Source: Sipunculus nudus (Eukaryota > Annelida > Sipuncula > Golfingiida > Sipunculidae). From it: a stretch of 64,000 nucleotides of DNA. The translations under genes and the position numbers were made by a program. This document shows, one piece after another, positions 12,201 to 27,200 of the stretch. Below the pieces are notes generated by a model. It searched no databases. It was not told the DNA's origin and saw only the letters and a list, made by a program, of their open reading frames with translations. Where the stretch lies: positions 19,055,664-19,119,663 of the forward strand of contig CM049315.1 in the NCBI GenBank assembly GCA_026874595.1, given 5' to 3'. Position 1 is the first letter of the stretch. The number at the start of each line of letters is the position of its first letter.

Positions 12201-15200
12201 GACAAAATTTACAGAGGAATTGAATGAATGTGCTAAGTTACATTGATCCATGTTGTTATTGCTTACATTCATGCATATTTATGTATCCTTGTTTACATTT
12301 ATGTATATTATAATTTATATGTTTATAAATGTTCATATGTCAGGACTTGTGTATGATATGCAAATGTTTATTTAAATATGTGCATATTTGGAATCAGAAA
12401 CTCAGGAGTATGTTAAAAAAATTATTGCAATACACAAGACATAAATGATATATATCTATAACATTCAAAAAATGAAACAAAGTTTGACTCATTTAAGCCA
12501 AAAATGAACCTTTCTCTGTTTCTCTTTGTCTCTTTCTTTCTCCCATATATATGTATGTTTGTGTTTATGTATATGTATCAAATTATTTCAGACCATAGCA
12601 AAGACTTCTAGGTTACCAAGTGAAGACTTTGATATGGGTGCTACTTTGCATATGAAGATGGGTGCTGTAGAGGTCAGTTGTGCATATTCATAAGATTTCA
12701 TTGCTGCAATAAAGAAAATAAGCATATTGGGTGTACATATAGTTCCCTACAGGTTTTTCTTTTAAGATTGTTCAGTGAATGCCAGAATTTATGATGTCAT
12801 TGCACAAACTAGATTTGGGATCAAATATAGTAATGGTAGTTGTTACAGGGTGACATAAAAGCAGACCAAACTGTCTAGTGAAGCTTGCTGTTATAGTGAA
12901 GAGGTTGGTACGCCGGACTTGTGCACCACCGACATGGGTTCCAATGCCGGATCAGCCCAGTATTTTCCCCTGAAAAAATCTTTATAACAAAATGGGGGCT
13001 CGTCCAACGTGACAGTAATACTTTGTGGCCCAGGGAATAAGCTCACCAAAGTGTGACTCCTGGGATAATTAGTCTTGTTCTGATAGCAGAACGCTCTTAA
13101 TAGGGGGTGTGTTAGGAGGTGACATAAAAGTGGACCGAACTGTCTCGTTAGTGAAGCTTGCTTTTCTAGTGAAGCGGTTGGTACGCCGGACTTGTGCGCC
13201 ACAGACATGGGTTCCAATCCTGGATCAGCCCAGTATTTTCCCCTGAAAAAATTATCTTTGTAACAAAATGGGGGCTCGTCCAACGTGACAGTAATACTTT
13301 GTGGCCCAGGGAATAAGCTCACCAAAGTGGGACTCCTGGGATAATTAATCTTGTTCTGGTAGCAGAACGCTCTTTAGAGGGGGTGTGTTACAGGGTGATA
13401 TAAAAGGGGACTGAACTGTCTAGCTAGTGAAGCTTGCTTTTCTAGCGAAGCGGTTGGTACAGCGGACATGTGTGCCACCAACATGGGTTCGATTCCAGGA
13501 TCTGCCCAATGTTTTCCCCTGATTAATTTGTCTTCATAACATAGTGAAGAATGACTGATTTTAACACCAGGATTCATGCCTGCCTGAATAAAATACCAGA
13601 GATGTTTCTTGTAGATGGAAAACTGAGAAACTCATAATGTAATTCAAAGTATAATACAGGAAACATAGGCGTCTTATGTTTCATCTATTGATGATTGATT
13701 TATAAATATGTTTTTTTTATTCATGAAATTCTATTTTATACAGGAGTGGAGACAAGCTTGGGTCCAGTTGGAGGGGAAGACATTGTATGTCATTGACAAG
13801 GTGAGGCTTACATTGACATATATCCTGTTTTTTGTGAGATATATCATGTTCATTCCAAAATGTCTAAATACAGGTCAAGTGGTGACTTATAATTTATGTG
13901 ATATATGTTTTATCATTATACCTTCACCTGTATGTATTATGTTTTTGGCTTTTTGTTTGGTTGGTTTGTCTGCTAGCAAGTTTAAACAAGAGAGTCCTTT
14001 GAATTTTATATGAAGTTTTTAAATATAATATAGAAAGGAAGTATTAGTTTATTTCTACAGTTAAAGGAGAAAACTGACTTGCAGTCTAAACTTTAATGTT
14101 CCTTCTATGTAATATGCAATATTAATCATTATTATATTAATATTGCAGCATTAATCATAATCATATTGTGTATCATTACCACTGTAGCCTGTTTGTATTT
14201 ATATTTTAGGACACTCATGTCCAACAGAAGGTTGATCTGAGGATGACAACTATCAGTAAGTGTTGTACAAAATGTGCTGTTTTGGGGTTTGAGGTTTTAA
14301 GGCATTGGACTATAGAGCTGAAGGTCCCATGTTTGAACCCTAATGGGGCCTCAGTTCTATAATGGTGAAAATCCTGTCAGAACCTCAGAGATTCACTCAA
14401 ATGTCTTAACGACCGGTTATGACTGGATGATTCCTGATCCCATGCATGTAAAATATGAAATCCAAAAGGCTTAATAATAACATATGATTCTTACCATATC
14501 TTTAACTTCATCCTTTTCAATAGACAGTGCTACCAAAAGGCCACTGACCTATCCTTTAAATGAAATAAGTATTCTTTTTTTTACCTTTTGAACCTGTCTC
14601 AGGATGTGAGGTAGAAGGAAGAATGATCCTAATCCTGCAGCTTTTAATCACCAAATTAATACCCAATGGAAAGACCAGTTATCCTGGTCCACAAAGAGGA
14701 GGGTGGGGTTACTGTAGTCAGGTCTTGATCCTTCATAATGATCCGTATCCAGCTCCTAGAATTCATACATAAATTATGTATTAAATTAGTACACTCTTCT
14801 TTTCCTAGATGGCAGCACAAGCCATATTTGACAGTTCTGTTAAAAAGGGGTGAGGGTCTGTATGGTAACTGTTGTCAAGAAAGTGTTGCAGTGTGTTTTC
14901 ACCCTTGTTTCCTTGTTTATTTTAACCTTATGGCAGGGGTACCAGAAAATAAGTGGTCACAGACTAATTGAATGACGTCTGACTGGCTTATCGCCATGCA
15001 ATTCAACAGAAAGAGTCATTTTAGAGGCCTTGATGATTATTCCTAAAGAATACCAGTGCAAACACATTTTGAATATGTATTTAGCCTATTTAGTTTCTTT
15101 ATCATTTTTATGAGTAGAAGTTTCCTATCCTGCAGTGTACAAGAAAAACATTTAAGGAATAATAAAATATAAGATTTTAAATACATGCATATTTATTTAG

Positions 15201-18200
15201 AATCAGTAGAAATGAAATAAAATAGATGTTTGTTTTGTGTATGACAAGAAAATTGATGAAATTAAAAGTTTCTTAATGGGTGTAAATTACCTCATGCAGG
15301 TCTTAATATTTACAAATACATGGTTTAGATTAAGCAGCATGTAAAGAGCATACATCTACCTAAATATTTATCTATATACATAATTGTATCCACGCCGCCG
15401 CCGCCGCCGCCGCCGCCGCGTAGGTGTCCGGAGAACTCCTCCGTAACCGCTGGGCGGAATTTTCCGAAACCCGGGATTATGTTCGGGTCACATGTGAACT
15501 GCTGCGCCCCGATTTTGTTTTGACCTCTGACCTTTCCTTTGCGCTCTGCGTCCGTTTGTGCGTCTGTTTCCACACATAAACCCACATATCTCGGGAACCG
15601 TTTGACCGATCAGGAAAATTTTTTTGCACAAATGTAGCCCTCGGAGAGCTTTATTACATACACCAAAAATGGTGGCGCCACCTGCAACCATGTTTGCACA
15701 GTGTCCATCTGTTCGTCTGCCTTGGGTTAAAATCACTCATATCTCTGCAGTGACTTGACTAATTCACCTGAAATTGGGCATGCGTAAACATCCTGGATAG
15801 CTTTTCTGATTTTATGACAGGTGGCGCCACCTACATTCACGTTTACGCTGCAGACATCCAAGCTCATATCTCGGGAACCGTTTGACCGATCAGGAAAATT
15901 CTTTTGCACAAATGTAGCCCTTGGAGAGCTTTATAACATACACAAAAAATGGTGGCGCCACCTGCAACCATGTTTGCACAGTGTCCATCTGTTCGTCTGC
16001 CTTGGGTTAAAATCACTCATATCTCTGCAGTGACTTGACTAATTCACCTGAAATTGGGCATGCGTATACATCCTGGATAGCTTTTCTGATTTTATGACAG
16101 GTGGCGCCACCTACATTCACGTTTACGCTGCAGACATCAAAAGTCATATCTCAGGAACCGTTTGACCGATCAGGAAAATTCTTTTGCACAAATGTAGCCC
16201 TTGGAGAGCTTTATAACATACACCAAAAATGGTGGCGCTACCTGCAACCATGTTTGCACAGTGTCCATCTGTTTGTCTGCCTTGGGTTAAAATCACTCAT
16301 ATCTCTGCAGTGACTTGACTAATTCACCTGAAATTTAGCATGCGTATACATCCTGGATAGCTTTTCTGATTTTATGACAGGTGGCGCCACCTACATTCAC
16401 GTTTACGCTGCAGACATCCAAGCTCATATCTCAGGAACCGTTTGACCGATCAGGAAAATTTTTTTGCACAAATGTAGCCCTTGGAGAGCTTTATAACATA
16501 CACCGAAAATGGTGGCACCACCTGCAACCATGTTTGCACAGTGTCCATCTGTTCGTCTGCCTTGGGTTAAAATCACTCATATTTCTGCAGTGGTTTGACT
16601 AATTCACCTGAAATTTGGCATGCTTATACATCCTGGATAGCTTTTCTGATTTTATGACAGGTGGCGCCACCTACAATCAAGTTTACGCTGCGACATCCAA
16701 GCTCATATCTAGGGAACCATTTGACCGATTGGGCCAAAATTTTGCATGTGTATAAATCTCACATAGCTCTTTATCATATGCAAAACTGGTGGCGCCACCT
16801 GCAGCCATGTTTGCACAGCTCCCATCTGTTTGTCTGCCATGGGATAAAATATCCATGCTAATATGCAACACTTCACCCGTTCCACTCTGATTTAGGCGGA
16901 TACAAGTAGTCGCTTGTCGACTACCCGTATTCTAGTTAGATATGTATTTTATTTAACGCAGGTCAGGTGACGGAGGATACATGTTTGAATGTTTGGGAAC
17001 ACGGCAGCATGTTTGTAGTGGATGATCCAACCACAAAACAGTAAGTACCATGTAATGCTAGATCCAGGGCCATTAATTAAGATTTTAATTTAGGATTTCA
17101 TGGGAAATCAACTTGAGTAAGATACAGGAACTACAGAGCTTTGTATAGGTTTAGTTGATGGCTGACTGGGCTTCATTATCATATGACAACAGAGTGTTAT
17201 GAATGATAATGCAGTGGAACCCCACCTTACGACCACCCCACAATTGTGACCACCCCCTCAATTACGACCCACTTTCTTGGTCCCAAATATACAATCCATG
17301 TAATTTAGAGTTTCACAACCACCCCTAAAATACGACCACATTGGTCAGTCCCCAAGGTGGTTGAAATTGTGGGGTTCCACTGTAATTCTTAATGATATTT
17401 TATTATAATTCTCAGGACAACTCAGTAGTAAACCATAGACAACCATAAAATCATCAAAGAATAACAGGTGCTGACTAGATTTACTGTGGTTTAAAGAATT
17501 ATTCTGCTGTTCTGTTTGTCTCTATCAATGTGAGGACCAAGATAACCAAGATATTAATGGCCACATGATCTGTTTAAAGGGCAAAAAATGCCACTGCAGT
17601 TTTCCTTATTTTTCTTTTGTTTCAGGGCTATTTACTTACAAGGAGGGATGAGACGAGATACTGAGGCGTGGTTGAAGGTCCTCCAGGCTGCCGTTCTAGT
17701 AAGCAAACCTGAAATATGGGCCGATCTCTCTTTTATTCTAAGTATTATAATATATTATTAAATCTATAGTCATCATGAATTTAATTTAATAACATTTTTA
17801 TTTGAATATTATTTGAATGGTTAAATAAAAACTTAAAACCTATTGTAGATTCACTGACAGATACAACTTATCATTCACTGTAAACTTAAAAGTATCTTAG
17901 ACACTAGCATGAACCATGGATTTGCTGAATTTATAACTTCTAATTGAGTATTAAGACAGCTTGTAGTAAGATCACTGACCAGACTTGAACCTGAGTCTCT
18001 GTCACCAAACAATACACAAGTCATAGGTCACCTCTGTCATATTCTAACATACGAGACAGGAGTTGATACAACTGGAACGAGAACCTTCTTATTTGTTATA
18101 TGGGCATACTGTGAATGGCTTTTTGTTCATGAGGATATAAAATTGGCAGTATTTATGAAAGGGAAATTATCCTGAAAATGAAACCACCTTGATTGAGACT

Positions 18201-21200
18201 AGTGGTGGGAGTCGGTTCCTTTTTCATAATCGATCATCGGTTTGAGCAAACTGACTGATGATCTATAATTAATCGTTTCAGACAAATATATGCAATTATC
18301 AAAGAAATATGTAATTATCTGTGAAACTCTACCGGCGTTTCCCCGGCAGGTATTCTCCTGTCGCGCACGAGTGTAACAATCCTTCCATGTATAAAGATAC
18401 AATCTGACTAATTTTAAGGATCATATTAAACGATCGGCAACGTCGGGTAATATCTTTCTATATGGGAATTAAGAGCATCTAATGATGTAAGGCCTATAGA
18501 GGGGCTGTTTTCCTGTACATGAAGGCAGATTTTATGGGCCCAGGTGCGCTTGGGGCAGACCATAACGAAAAAAAAAATTGCAGACTAGTCCCAAAAAAAA
18601 AAATCCAGCCAAAATCCAAATACTCGACCGGCCGATTTAGTCCCAACAAAGAATTTTTTAAGGATGTCCTAAACAGGGGCACCTGGCATCGGTTGAATAT
18701 TTTTTTTTAAAGAGAATCTCGCAAAATTGGCATATACCTGGAGAATTTATGGAGTGTTTTAACGCCATCCCGCCCATATTTTGCAATGTACATCTCGTTA
18801 GTAAACTCTCCGCTAATTCTTCAGCTCCCTGATAGTTCACAGATAATAAGTCCTCCGTTCTCGCATCTACTGTGTCATACTCGGTTACATACGGAAGTTA
18901 TTTGGGAAGGCAGACTCATTTTATGAAGCACGGAATGTGGTAAAAACTGGAAGAATAATTTTTGCCTATAACATAAAGGCATTCTGGAAAGAAAACAATC
19001 TTTATTATGATGTAATCGATAGTTGCCTTTCGAAATCGAGCACTTGAAAGTGGCAGCAAACCGACTGACTTTCGATAAAACTCGATGATCGGCCCACCAC
19101 TAATTGAGACACCTCGTGTACCACTTTTAGGGGAACAGTCATTTATGCTAAAGCCTTAGTGGAATTTTTTATGTTATCCCTGTGACCTCTGCTGTAGGTT
19201 TCAGTGTTTAAGGGTAAATATTGATATTCTTATTAATAACATTTTATGTTACCTGTAAATCAAAGATTGACACAAATAATATCTTCCTGTAGGGAACAAG
19301 AATTTCTTAATGTTGTCATGGGTCCTTGTCACATTGTTAACATGTAGCATGCATATTAAATAATCATTATGATTATGGATATACTATGTGTGGTTACTGA
19401 CTGGTAAGACTGCAAAATTGAATCCTCATGATACTATGAAAGCTGCCCTTGTGAATTTGAAGCAAACTAGAGTATATTCAGACAAATACAGATGATACAC
19501 ATGTAATCCCCAGGACTGTTATCATAATAATCACCAGACTGTCAGTTATTTGTACATTAAATCATTTCTTACCATCTAGTTTAGAGACCGAGAGATCAGT
19601 GAAGCTGATCACCTGAACTTCATGAATATGGATGGTGAATGTGTCACTTTAAAAGAATTTAAAAAGAATTGATTTCATTTCATTGATACTATTATATTGA
19701 TTAAAATTTGTTCCTGCCTTACAGAGTACTGGAGGAACCTTAGACATGCAGCAGCTGACGAAAGATCTTGTTCCTGTGATTGTAGACACGTGTATCTCGT
19801 ATATTCAAAATCATGGTAAGAGAGAAGTAAAATCAACAAAATCAAGAGACAGATCATTGTTTGAATCAGGCACCTTGTATCCAAAATGTCTTATTTGTAC
19901 CCAGTTCTAATAAAAATATGTAGAACATATACAGTTACCCTTGCTAATCCAACCACCACTGGTTTATGGAAAAGTGGTTATATCTACAGTTTGGTCAATT
20001 TCACAATCTAATTGATATATTTACTGTGGGCTTTTGTTGCCCCTTTTTACTGTGAAAGCACCAAAGAAGCTTTCTCTTCTTAGATAATACAGTCTAACCT
20101 CTTTTATCCGCCAACCCTGGGACCGGGGGAGTTTTTGGCAGTAAGTGAGGTTGGCGGTTGATCGGGGGTCCAAATGGGATGGACAGGGTAGCTAAAATGG
20201 GGCCATGCATTTCTAAGGCTTGTCTTTAATTAGTCATATATAAAAACAACATTTTAAACTGTGTACATTTATATAATTTTATTCACATTGAAAGAAAAAT
20301 TTACAAATAACTATACACAGTACATGTATAACATATCCGGTCAAAATATATATAACATAGGTCTTTGTTATGAACTTAATTTCTCCATGGTCCTCAGTGT
20401 GCTGTTTCATTTGTACCTGAGTCTGCCCCCAAAGAATTCTGTAATGGTGCATTGTTGCATGGGATGCAACTCGGGGATGTCTCTCTTGTTGATGGGCTTG
20501 AGAACCATGCGCTTATATTATTTATTCCTGACTTGTCTTAATTTAGAATCAGGAAAATGGTGTATGATCAAGGGAATGTGAGACATTGGGGTAAAAAAAC
20601 ACCTGGTGGATGGCGGATAGCAAGGCTGGCAAATGAATGAGGTAAATAAGTAGTAAGGAAATCAGGGAACCCCTCATTTATTGGCAGTAGGCTAGGTTGG
20701 TGGATGAACAAGGGGCAAATAAAAAAGGTTGGAGTGTATATATAATCTTATAAGGGTTTCTAAGAGTGAAATTTTCAATTTGTTGAAATTTAGTTAGTTT
20801 TATCAAAGAATTCCAGAGCCTTATCTTTGTGATAATAACTCATGAGTGTTAATATGTTGAAGAATATTTAGTTTTACAAATAAACAGCATAAACACATAT
20901 ATGAATATAATCCACTGTGCATTTAAAGTGCTTGCATTGTTTCTTAGGAGAGAAGGAAGAAGGTATCTACCGTCGTGCGGGGCAGAACAGCAAGGTCGCG
21001 TCACTTTTGGAATCCCTGAAGAAAGGTAGGTGCCAATCAGTATCTCTGTCACAACCTGGATATGCCGTTGACTTATTTATTCACAAACAAGTTTAATTAC
21101 ATAGAATTTTTAAACAACTTAACTGTAAATCAGTAATTCACTCTATTTTTAAATATTTTTGTTCCTGATTTAAAATATTTATGGCTTCTGATGAATTTGT

Positions 21201-24200
21201 AAGGTACCTACATAGATTACATTCACTGTAAAGGTTATATCTTGTCCAGGTTCCTTTTGACTGAAAATGAAAACCAGAAATAAATCATGTATATGATTTA
21301 ATAGTCCTTGCACTGAGCATAAGTTTCTGGAATGTGAATAGGCATTTGAATAGGCATTATAGTACCTGTTGGAAGACACTGCTAAATATTGATTGGCCAG
21401 ATCTCCACTCTTGTTGAGTCTGATTGGTCACTGGTTTTTTATTGAGTGACAAACCCAGATAAACGCTGCATAGTGATTCACTGAAAACTGATTGAGCACC
21501 AACATAGTTTTCTTCCATATGATTTGTTGTTATATAGTTAGATATACATTTCCTCTTGTTAACCTTGAGATACTTGTGCATTTTTTCCCTCAGATGCTCG
21601 ATCTGTTGCTATAAGACAAGATGATTATCAAGTCCATGATGTTGCAAATGCCCTCAAACGTTTCTTTAGAGGATTGGATGAACCATTATTGACAGAGAGG
21701 TTGTACAGTAACTGGATAAGAGCTACAGGTAATGCCAAAAACAATTTCTGGTTTGTGTAATATCAGTATATAATGCTAAAGGGCCGACGTTAATGTATTG
21801 CTGTCAATGTACATGTGTATGTGTCAGTTTTGTATATAGCCTTAAGTGCTGAGGTTTTGGCTCTAATATTTTGGGAACTTTTAAATAAGAGAAATAAACT
21901 AGAAATTTGCATTCTTAGGACAACAAGCCTCCACCATTTTTGGGGGTCCGTATATGGGATGCTCCCGATATTGTGTTTTCATTCACTTATTCAGCCCATT
22001 TTCCCAACTTTATTCATGCATAAGTGTGTGAAAATTCCTTAATGACATTCCTGTATCTGGATCATGTGCCAGATACACATTAAAATCTAATTGATGCTTC
22101 ATTGTCCCATTCCTGAAATGCCCTGAAAATTTTAGTTAAGAATGGCATTAATAAGGGATGATTGATTCTGCTACAGAATTAGGGACAGCAATTTTAAATG
22201 GTCTGTTAAATTTATTTACAGAAATCCAGGACCCTGAGGCCAAGAAGACAGAATACAGGAGGTTGTTATCTGAGTTACCCAGCGTGAACCACTGTACACT
22301 CAGGCTGCTACTCTACCACCTCTCAAGGTCTGTAAACTACAGACAGTCCTGTAAACTTTACAATGGGTTTGATAGTCACATAATAATAACATTTCATAGT
22401 CAAAATACCATTGATGTATAAATAATACAATACATAAGTCCTGAATTATTAATCAAGTTTAATGTACTTTCAAATAAGTAAATATTTAAATGGTTCATTT
22501 ATTGATGACCATTAACAGATACAGGATATCATGTATACTGTCACTGATGATTCAAGTTTTTATGATGTAGTATTAATGATATAAACAAATTATAGTCATT
22601 AATCAGTTCTCATCTGATATTGAGTGAAAAGGCTAATGAATAGAATGTATGTTTATAATTCAGCTTATTTAATATAACAAATATTTGATCTTGGAAAGAA
22701 ATGTTCTGTACTCTGATAAGCGCGTATGCATTAAGACCTTAATAAATGTAAATGTTTAATAACTGAATCTACATTCTTTATTTGAGAGTTTGAAAAAAAT
22801 TACACTACAATACTTTTACCCATAGTGAGAGCATATTAGGTCCTCTTAAAATATGATCTGTTAATGCTTATATAAATACCAGTAAGTTATTGTTACATTT
22901 ATATTCTTTTTAGAATTGTAAAGAACGAGTCTGTGAACAAGATGGGTGTGATGCAGGTAGCACTAAGCTTTGGCTCTGGGCTCTTAACATCAGAAAAGGT
23001 AAAATTTTATAATAACAATATACTTATATTAACATACTAATATATGATTTAATATTTATTCCACATTAAGGTCAGCTTTTAATTTTCCAAAAAAAATCAC
23101 TTCAAATGTAGGAAAGGACCTGTTTTCACTTTGACCTTTGTGAATCTGATTTTAAGGAATATGAATACAGGGACAAAAATTTTAAATGAAAATTACTATG
23201 CAGTAAACCAAAAAAAAGTTGAATTTTTGTGTATTTTGGGTATATTTGGGTATGTAATCTTTACAAAAAAATATCTTTGAACTGCTGTCATTTTTAAAGA
23301 TTTATCAAATAAATAGGCCTACTGTTCTTTTCCTTGGATATAGTGTCACAACACAGTAAATTTAAATTACTGTTTACAGATGGCGACAGCTAGAGGTATT
23401 GGGAATAATGCTCAAGAAATGGCTGTTGTTCATGATCTGTTGGAAGGGTTTGACAGCTATTTTACTGTAAGTAATATATTGAATATGCAAAAGATATGTA
23501 AATATTGAGAAATTTGTTTGAGTTTAATTTTAGCTCAGCTGACTATAAGTCATCTGAGCTATAGTTTTGGTCTGTTGTCTGTCCGTCTGCCATGCTGACT
23601 TGGCGTCTGTTAACAGGGCACATTTTGAAAACGTTGGACCTACTAATCCGAAATTCGGCATACAGTAAGATGTCCCCAAAATCTCTTACCTCAGTTTTCC
23701 ATTAAAAACCCATTGTTACACTACAAGACTGCCTAATATCAAATCCACTGATCTGTTTTTATTCATATTTAATATACATATTACTCTATACATTTGCGAT
23801 GTATATACCAGAAATTATTGGCCCGAACATAATGCACTTTGTAAAAAATCAGGAAATGTATTTACTCACTGAACAGAAGAATTGCTGAAGCTGGAGACTT
23901 TTTTTAGTGATATAACTTTATTTAATAAAGATTCAGTTGTATACCCAAATGAGATCTAAATTTTGCAAATTTTAAAGTTATTAACATAAGTAAAAAATCA
24001 ATACTTTAAATTTTGTCCAACTCTGACAAGGCACATTTTTCCCATGTACACACTGTTGATTTAATTTTCACAGCAATTTTACATAACGATTTAATCTTTA
24101 AAATCTGAAATTTTAAAGGAATTTATTGAAAAAAGTAGCTTTTATTCAAGTTTTAGACACCATGACAAGTATTGTTTATGTCTGGCCAGCTAGTTTAACA

Positions 24201-27200
24201 GTGGTGTGTAGTGGGTGATGGAACCCCCACCTGTATTATGTAATCACTCCACACTTCAGGCAGCTTAGCTAAGCTAGGCTTCAACCTGTTTTCAAAATAT
24301 CCTTTTGCATCCCCCCCCCCCCACAGACAGGATGCATATACTAGATGAATGTTATAATTATCCCTATTCAATTCATTATTATTCTTTACTTTTTCTACAT
24401 TATGGATTTTGTATTGTATCACAAGGGGTTACATTGTTTAAAGTAAGCATTCAGTTGTGCCCACAAAGTGATGTATTGCCATAAAAGTGTGGAGCATTCC
24501 ATTAATATCTCTTGCCATGCATACCACTGGTACACTCAATCAAGTATTTGGGCAAACTTTCCTGGAATATAATCTAAAGCTCATTTTGCTATATGTCACT
24601 GATTTTAGGCAATGGAAAGAAACTTCTTTGGACGCAATGTTTTTTTTTTAAAAAAAAAAAGCTAATCACTGAGAACATGGAACATAGGAGTCGAGTGGTA
24701 ACAGACTTTGAGTTCTGTGCTGGCTATACCCGGCTTCCATTCCCAGGACAGCTATGAGAATAGGTGATAGTGACCCGTTCCAGGTCAGTAGTTTCTCCGG
24801 GTCCTCTGGCTCTATAAACTAATAAAAGCGGCCATCTCTACCATGAGGAGTGCCTAGCATACGTTATTATAACAAATTGCACAATCCATGTAAAGTAATA
24901 AAGTTACAATTTATCAAATTCTAAACTTTATTGAATTGTTGATTGTGTTCATATACAGGGTCTATTCACAATTGTTTAATACCTCCCTATGCTAAGCACA
25001 TAGATAAGAAGTGTTTCAGGTTACCATGACGGAAGAAAATCAGTGATATTTAATGAAATGTGCCTGTTTTACCCCAGATTTTCATGGTAAAGAGAAAACT
25101 ATTGTTTTCTCAATCTTGAAACCTATTTCACTGGATTCCCTGACCACAAAAATGTAAATTTTGACACAAAATTTGTCTTTATAGCTGTAACAGAAGCAAG
25201 CATATGGGGTTTAGAGTATTTTTGGCAGCCATTTTGAATAATTTGCATATATTTCACATACTAAGGGAGATCTAACTTGTGTCTTTGGATAAATTTATTC
25301 CTATGACCATAAGGTACTTTTATGCCAAAGGGGATCTTTGCATCATGACTTGAAGTCAAAAGTCACTTAACCCACCTACTAAAATGGTTTTTGAATTATT
25401 TATTACATTTACTAATTTTTTGTTTATCAAATATATCCTTTGGTTGACCTATTCGGCCCATAACCTTTTTTTCCCTTATTGCATGATTAAATGGTTTCAG
25501 ATGTATATATAAGTGTATAATATATACTTATTAGATTTAGCTTATGCTCATTTGAAGATGTACAATTCATATATTTTACAGAATTTTATTTCAGTTAATA
25601 AATTAAATGTATATTGTTATACAACAGCTCATCTCCACTTTCTCCTTATTCTATATTTTACAGGGTTTCATATATTCCAAGTGGGTATTTCAAACACATA
25701 TTACTTTCACATAGTTGAAATACAGATAGTTTTACAAATATTTGATCATGAGAGGCTCCTGCATCTTTGATGTAGTCCAAAAAGTGCACATGTAGTGTTT
25801 GTCTTGCATTCATATATTTAGTATTTGATTATCACCAAATAGTGAGGCCATTTCCTCTTAGCTTTTCAAATGCTAATATGTAAAAAAAAATAGAAATAAG
25901 TATATTCTGTATTTTGCTAAAATTCTACAAAATCAGTTGAGTGCTGTGACCCATGGGACCCTTGATTTATAACAGCCACAATAACCTGTTGAAAGATTTT
26001 TAGGTTTTTCACTGAAAATGCTACTTTATGGAAATTTTAAAATATTCTGTACATTTAAGATATTGTTATTTTTGTTTTGCATAATTCTGTTGTCATGCTT
26101 ACTTCATTTAGGTAATATGTATTTATTTCAGATAAATTTTTGAGAGAGGCCACAGATATTTCTGTATTTATCAAGCATTAAATGATATATGTTCTAGTTG
26201 AAGCCCCATTACCTATTGACAACACTTGATAGGTTTTATGGTTGTCCTTGATGTCTTTTTTCGTAGGATGTTTTAATTTTAAAAAACACTTGTGTATCAA
26301 TAAAATGAAGCCTAATCCAGGTAGACACATAGATCAGGATGATTCTCTGTATATAGTTGTTTTCTTTCTCAGCAGGAGATGTTTATCCTTTTCTCAGAAT
26401 TTTTTAAAACATTAATGATTTTATTTGTCAAGGAATTTTATGTAGGTCTTTAATATCTTTATGCTTTTAGTTGTGCAATTTATATTTCATACCATGGTCT
26501 TGTAGACAGCAATTGAATGAACAGTTGATGATATTTCAGAGGGTTAATCGTATTGTCAGTGTTGATCCTAATGATTTCATTAGGCCACCAGTAGCGGTGA
26601 GTCAGGTCAAGATCATGGCATAGGTCAAGGTCATGCATGAAATCAAAGCCAATTAGTTTGGTTGACAGACAAGAGCACATTTCTAGCTTTTGTTTTAGTG
26701 TATAAGGCTTGCATTCTCCCTGCTTGAAATGATTTTCTGTTTTGTTTGATTAACCCATATTTGTTGACTAATATCAAACTGTAACCATTTAGTTTTCATT
26801 CCTGATTGTTCCTTAAGTTTTATACATTTTATTTTGCTGTGTATAACACATTTACTATACATTACTTTTTTATTTTTAATGAACATAAGCATTGTCATTT
26901 TTTTAAATATCCTTAATCATATCAATAAACTTAGCTGAAATTCAATGTCTATGGAATTCAGTGCTGAAAAAAAACTAAAATACTCTGAAAAAGATTACAT
27001 CACTGGAAAAGGACCATGTAAACACATCAGCATACAAAGTATAAATAACTTAATATGTGACTAAACAGGTTGTTTTGAAAGAAAAGGATCATATAACCTG
27101 TATTTGCCTATAAATTGTTTTAAATATTATCAGGGTACATCATAATTGGTGTTTGGAAAGGATTATGGTTTGACCAATTAGTTATCATCCATCGAAAAGA

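Noticed and set aside
13142-13225. Functional tRNA gene
   Set aside because: A and B boxes are present, but the anticodon stem does not close and the same segment recurs inside every T1 LTR. It is a transposon promoter relic.
15821-16861. Series of near-identical 66-73 codon frames starting MAPPTFTFTLQTSK
   Set aside because: They repeat with the 280-bp unit of family B and end at different stops in different units. The start lies in the GGTGGCGCCACCT palindrome. Non-coding repeat.
15821-16937. CRISPR-like array
   Set aside because: The repeat is 280 bp with no short repeat and unique-spacer pattern, in a eukaryotic genome.
19578-19672. Possible extra ARAP exon reading FRDREISEADHLNFM and an EF-hand-like MDGECVTLKEF
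   Set aside because: It has an acceptor-like ccatctag, but the frames of exons 12 and 13 join directly and inserting it would break phase. The EF-hand spacing is off by one and the loop lacks key acidic residues.
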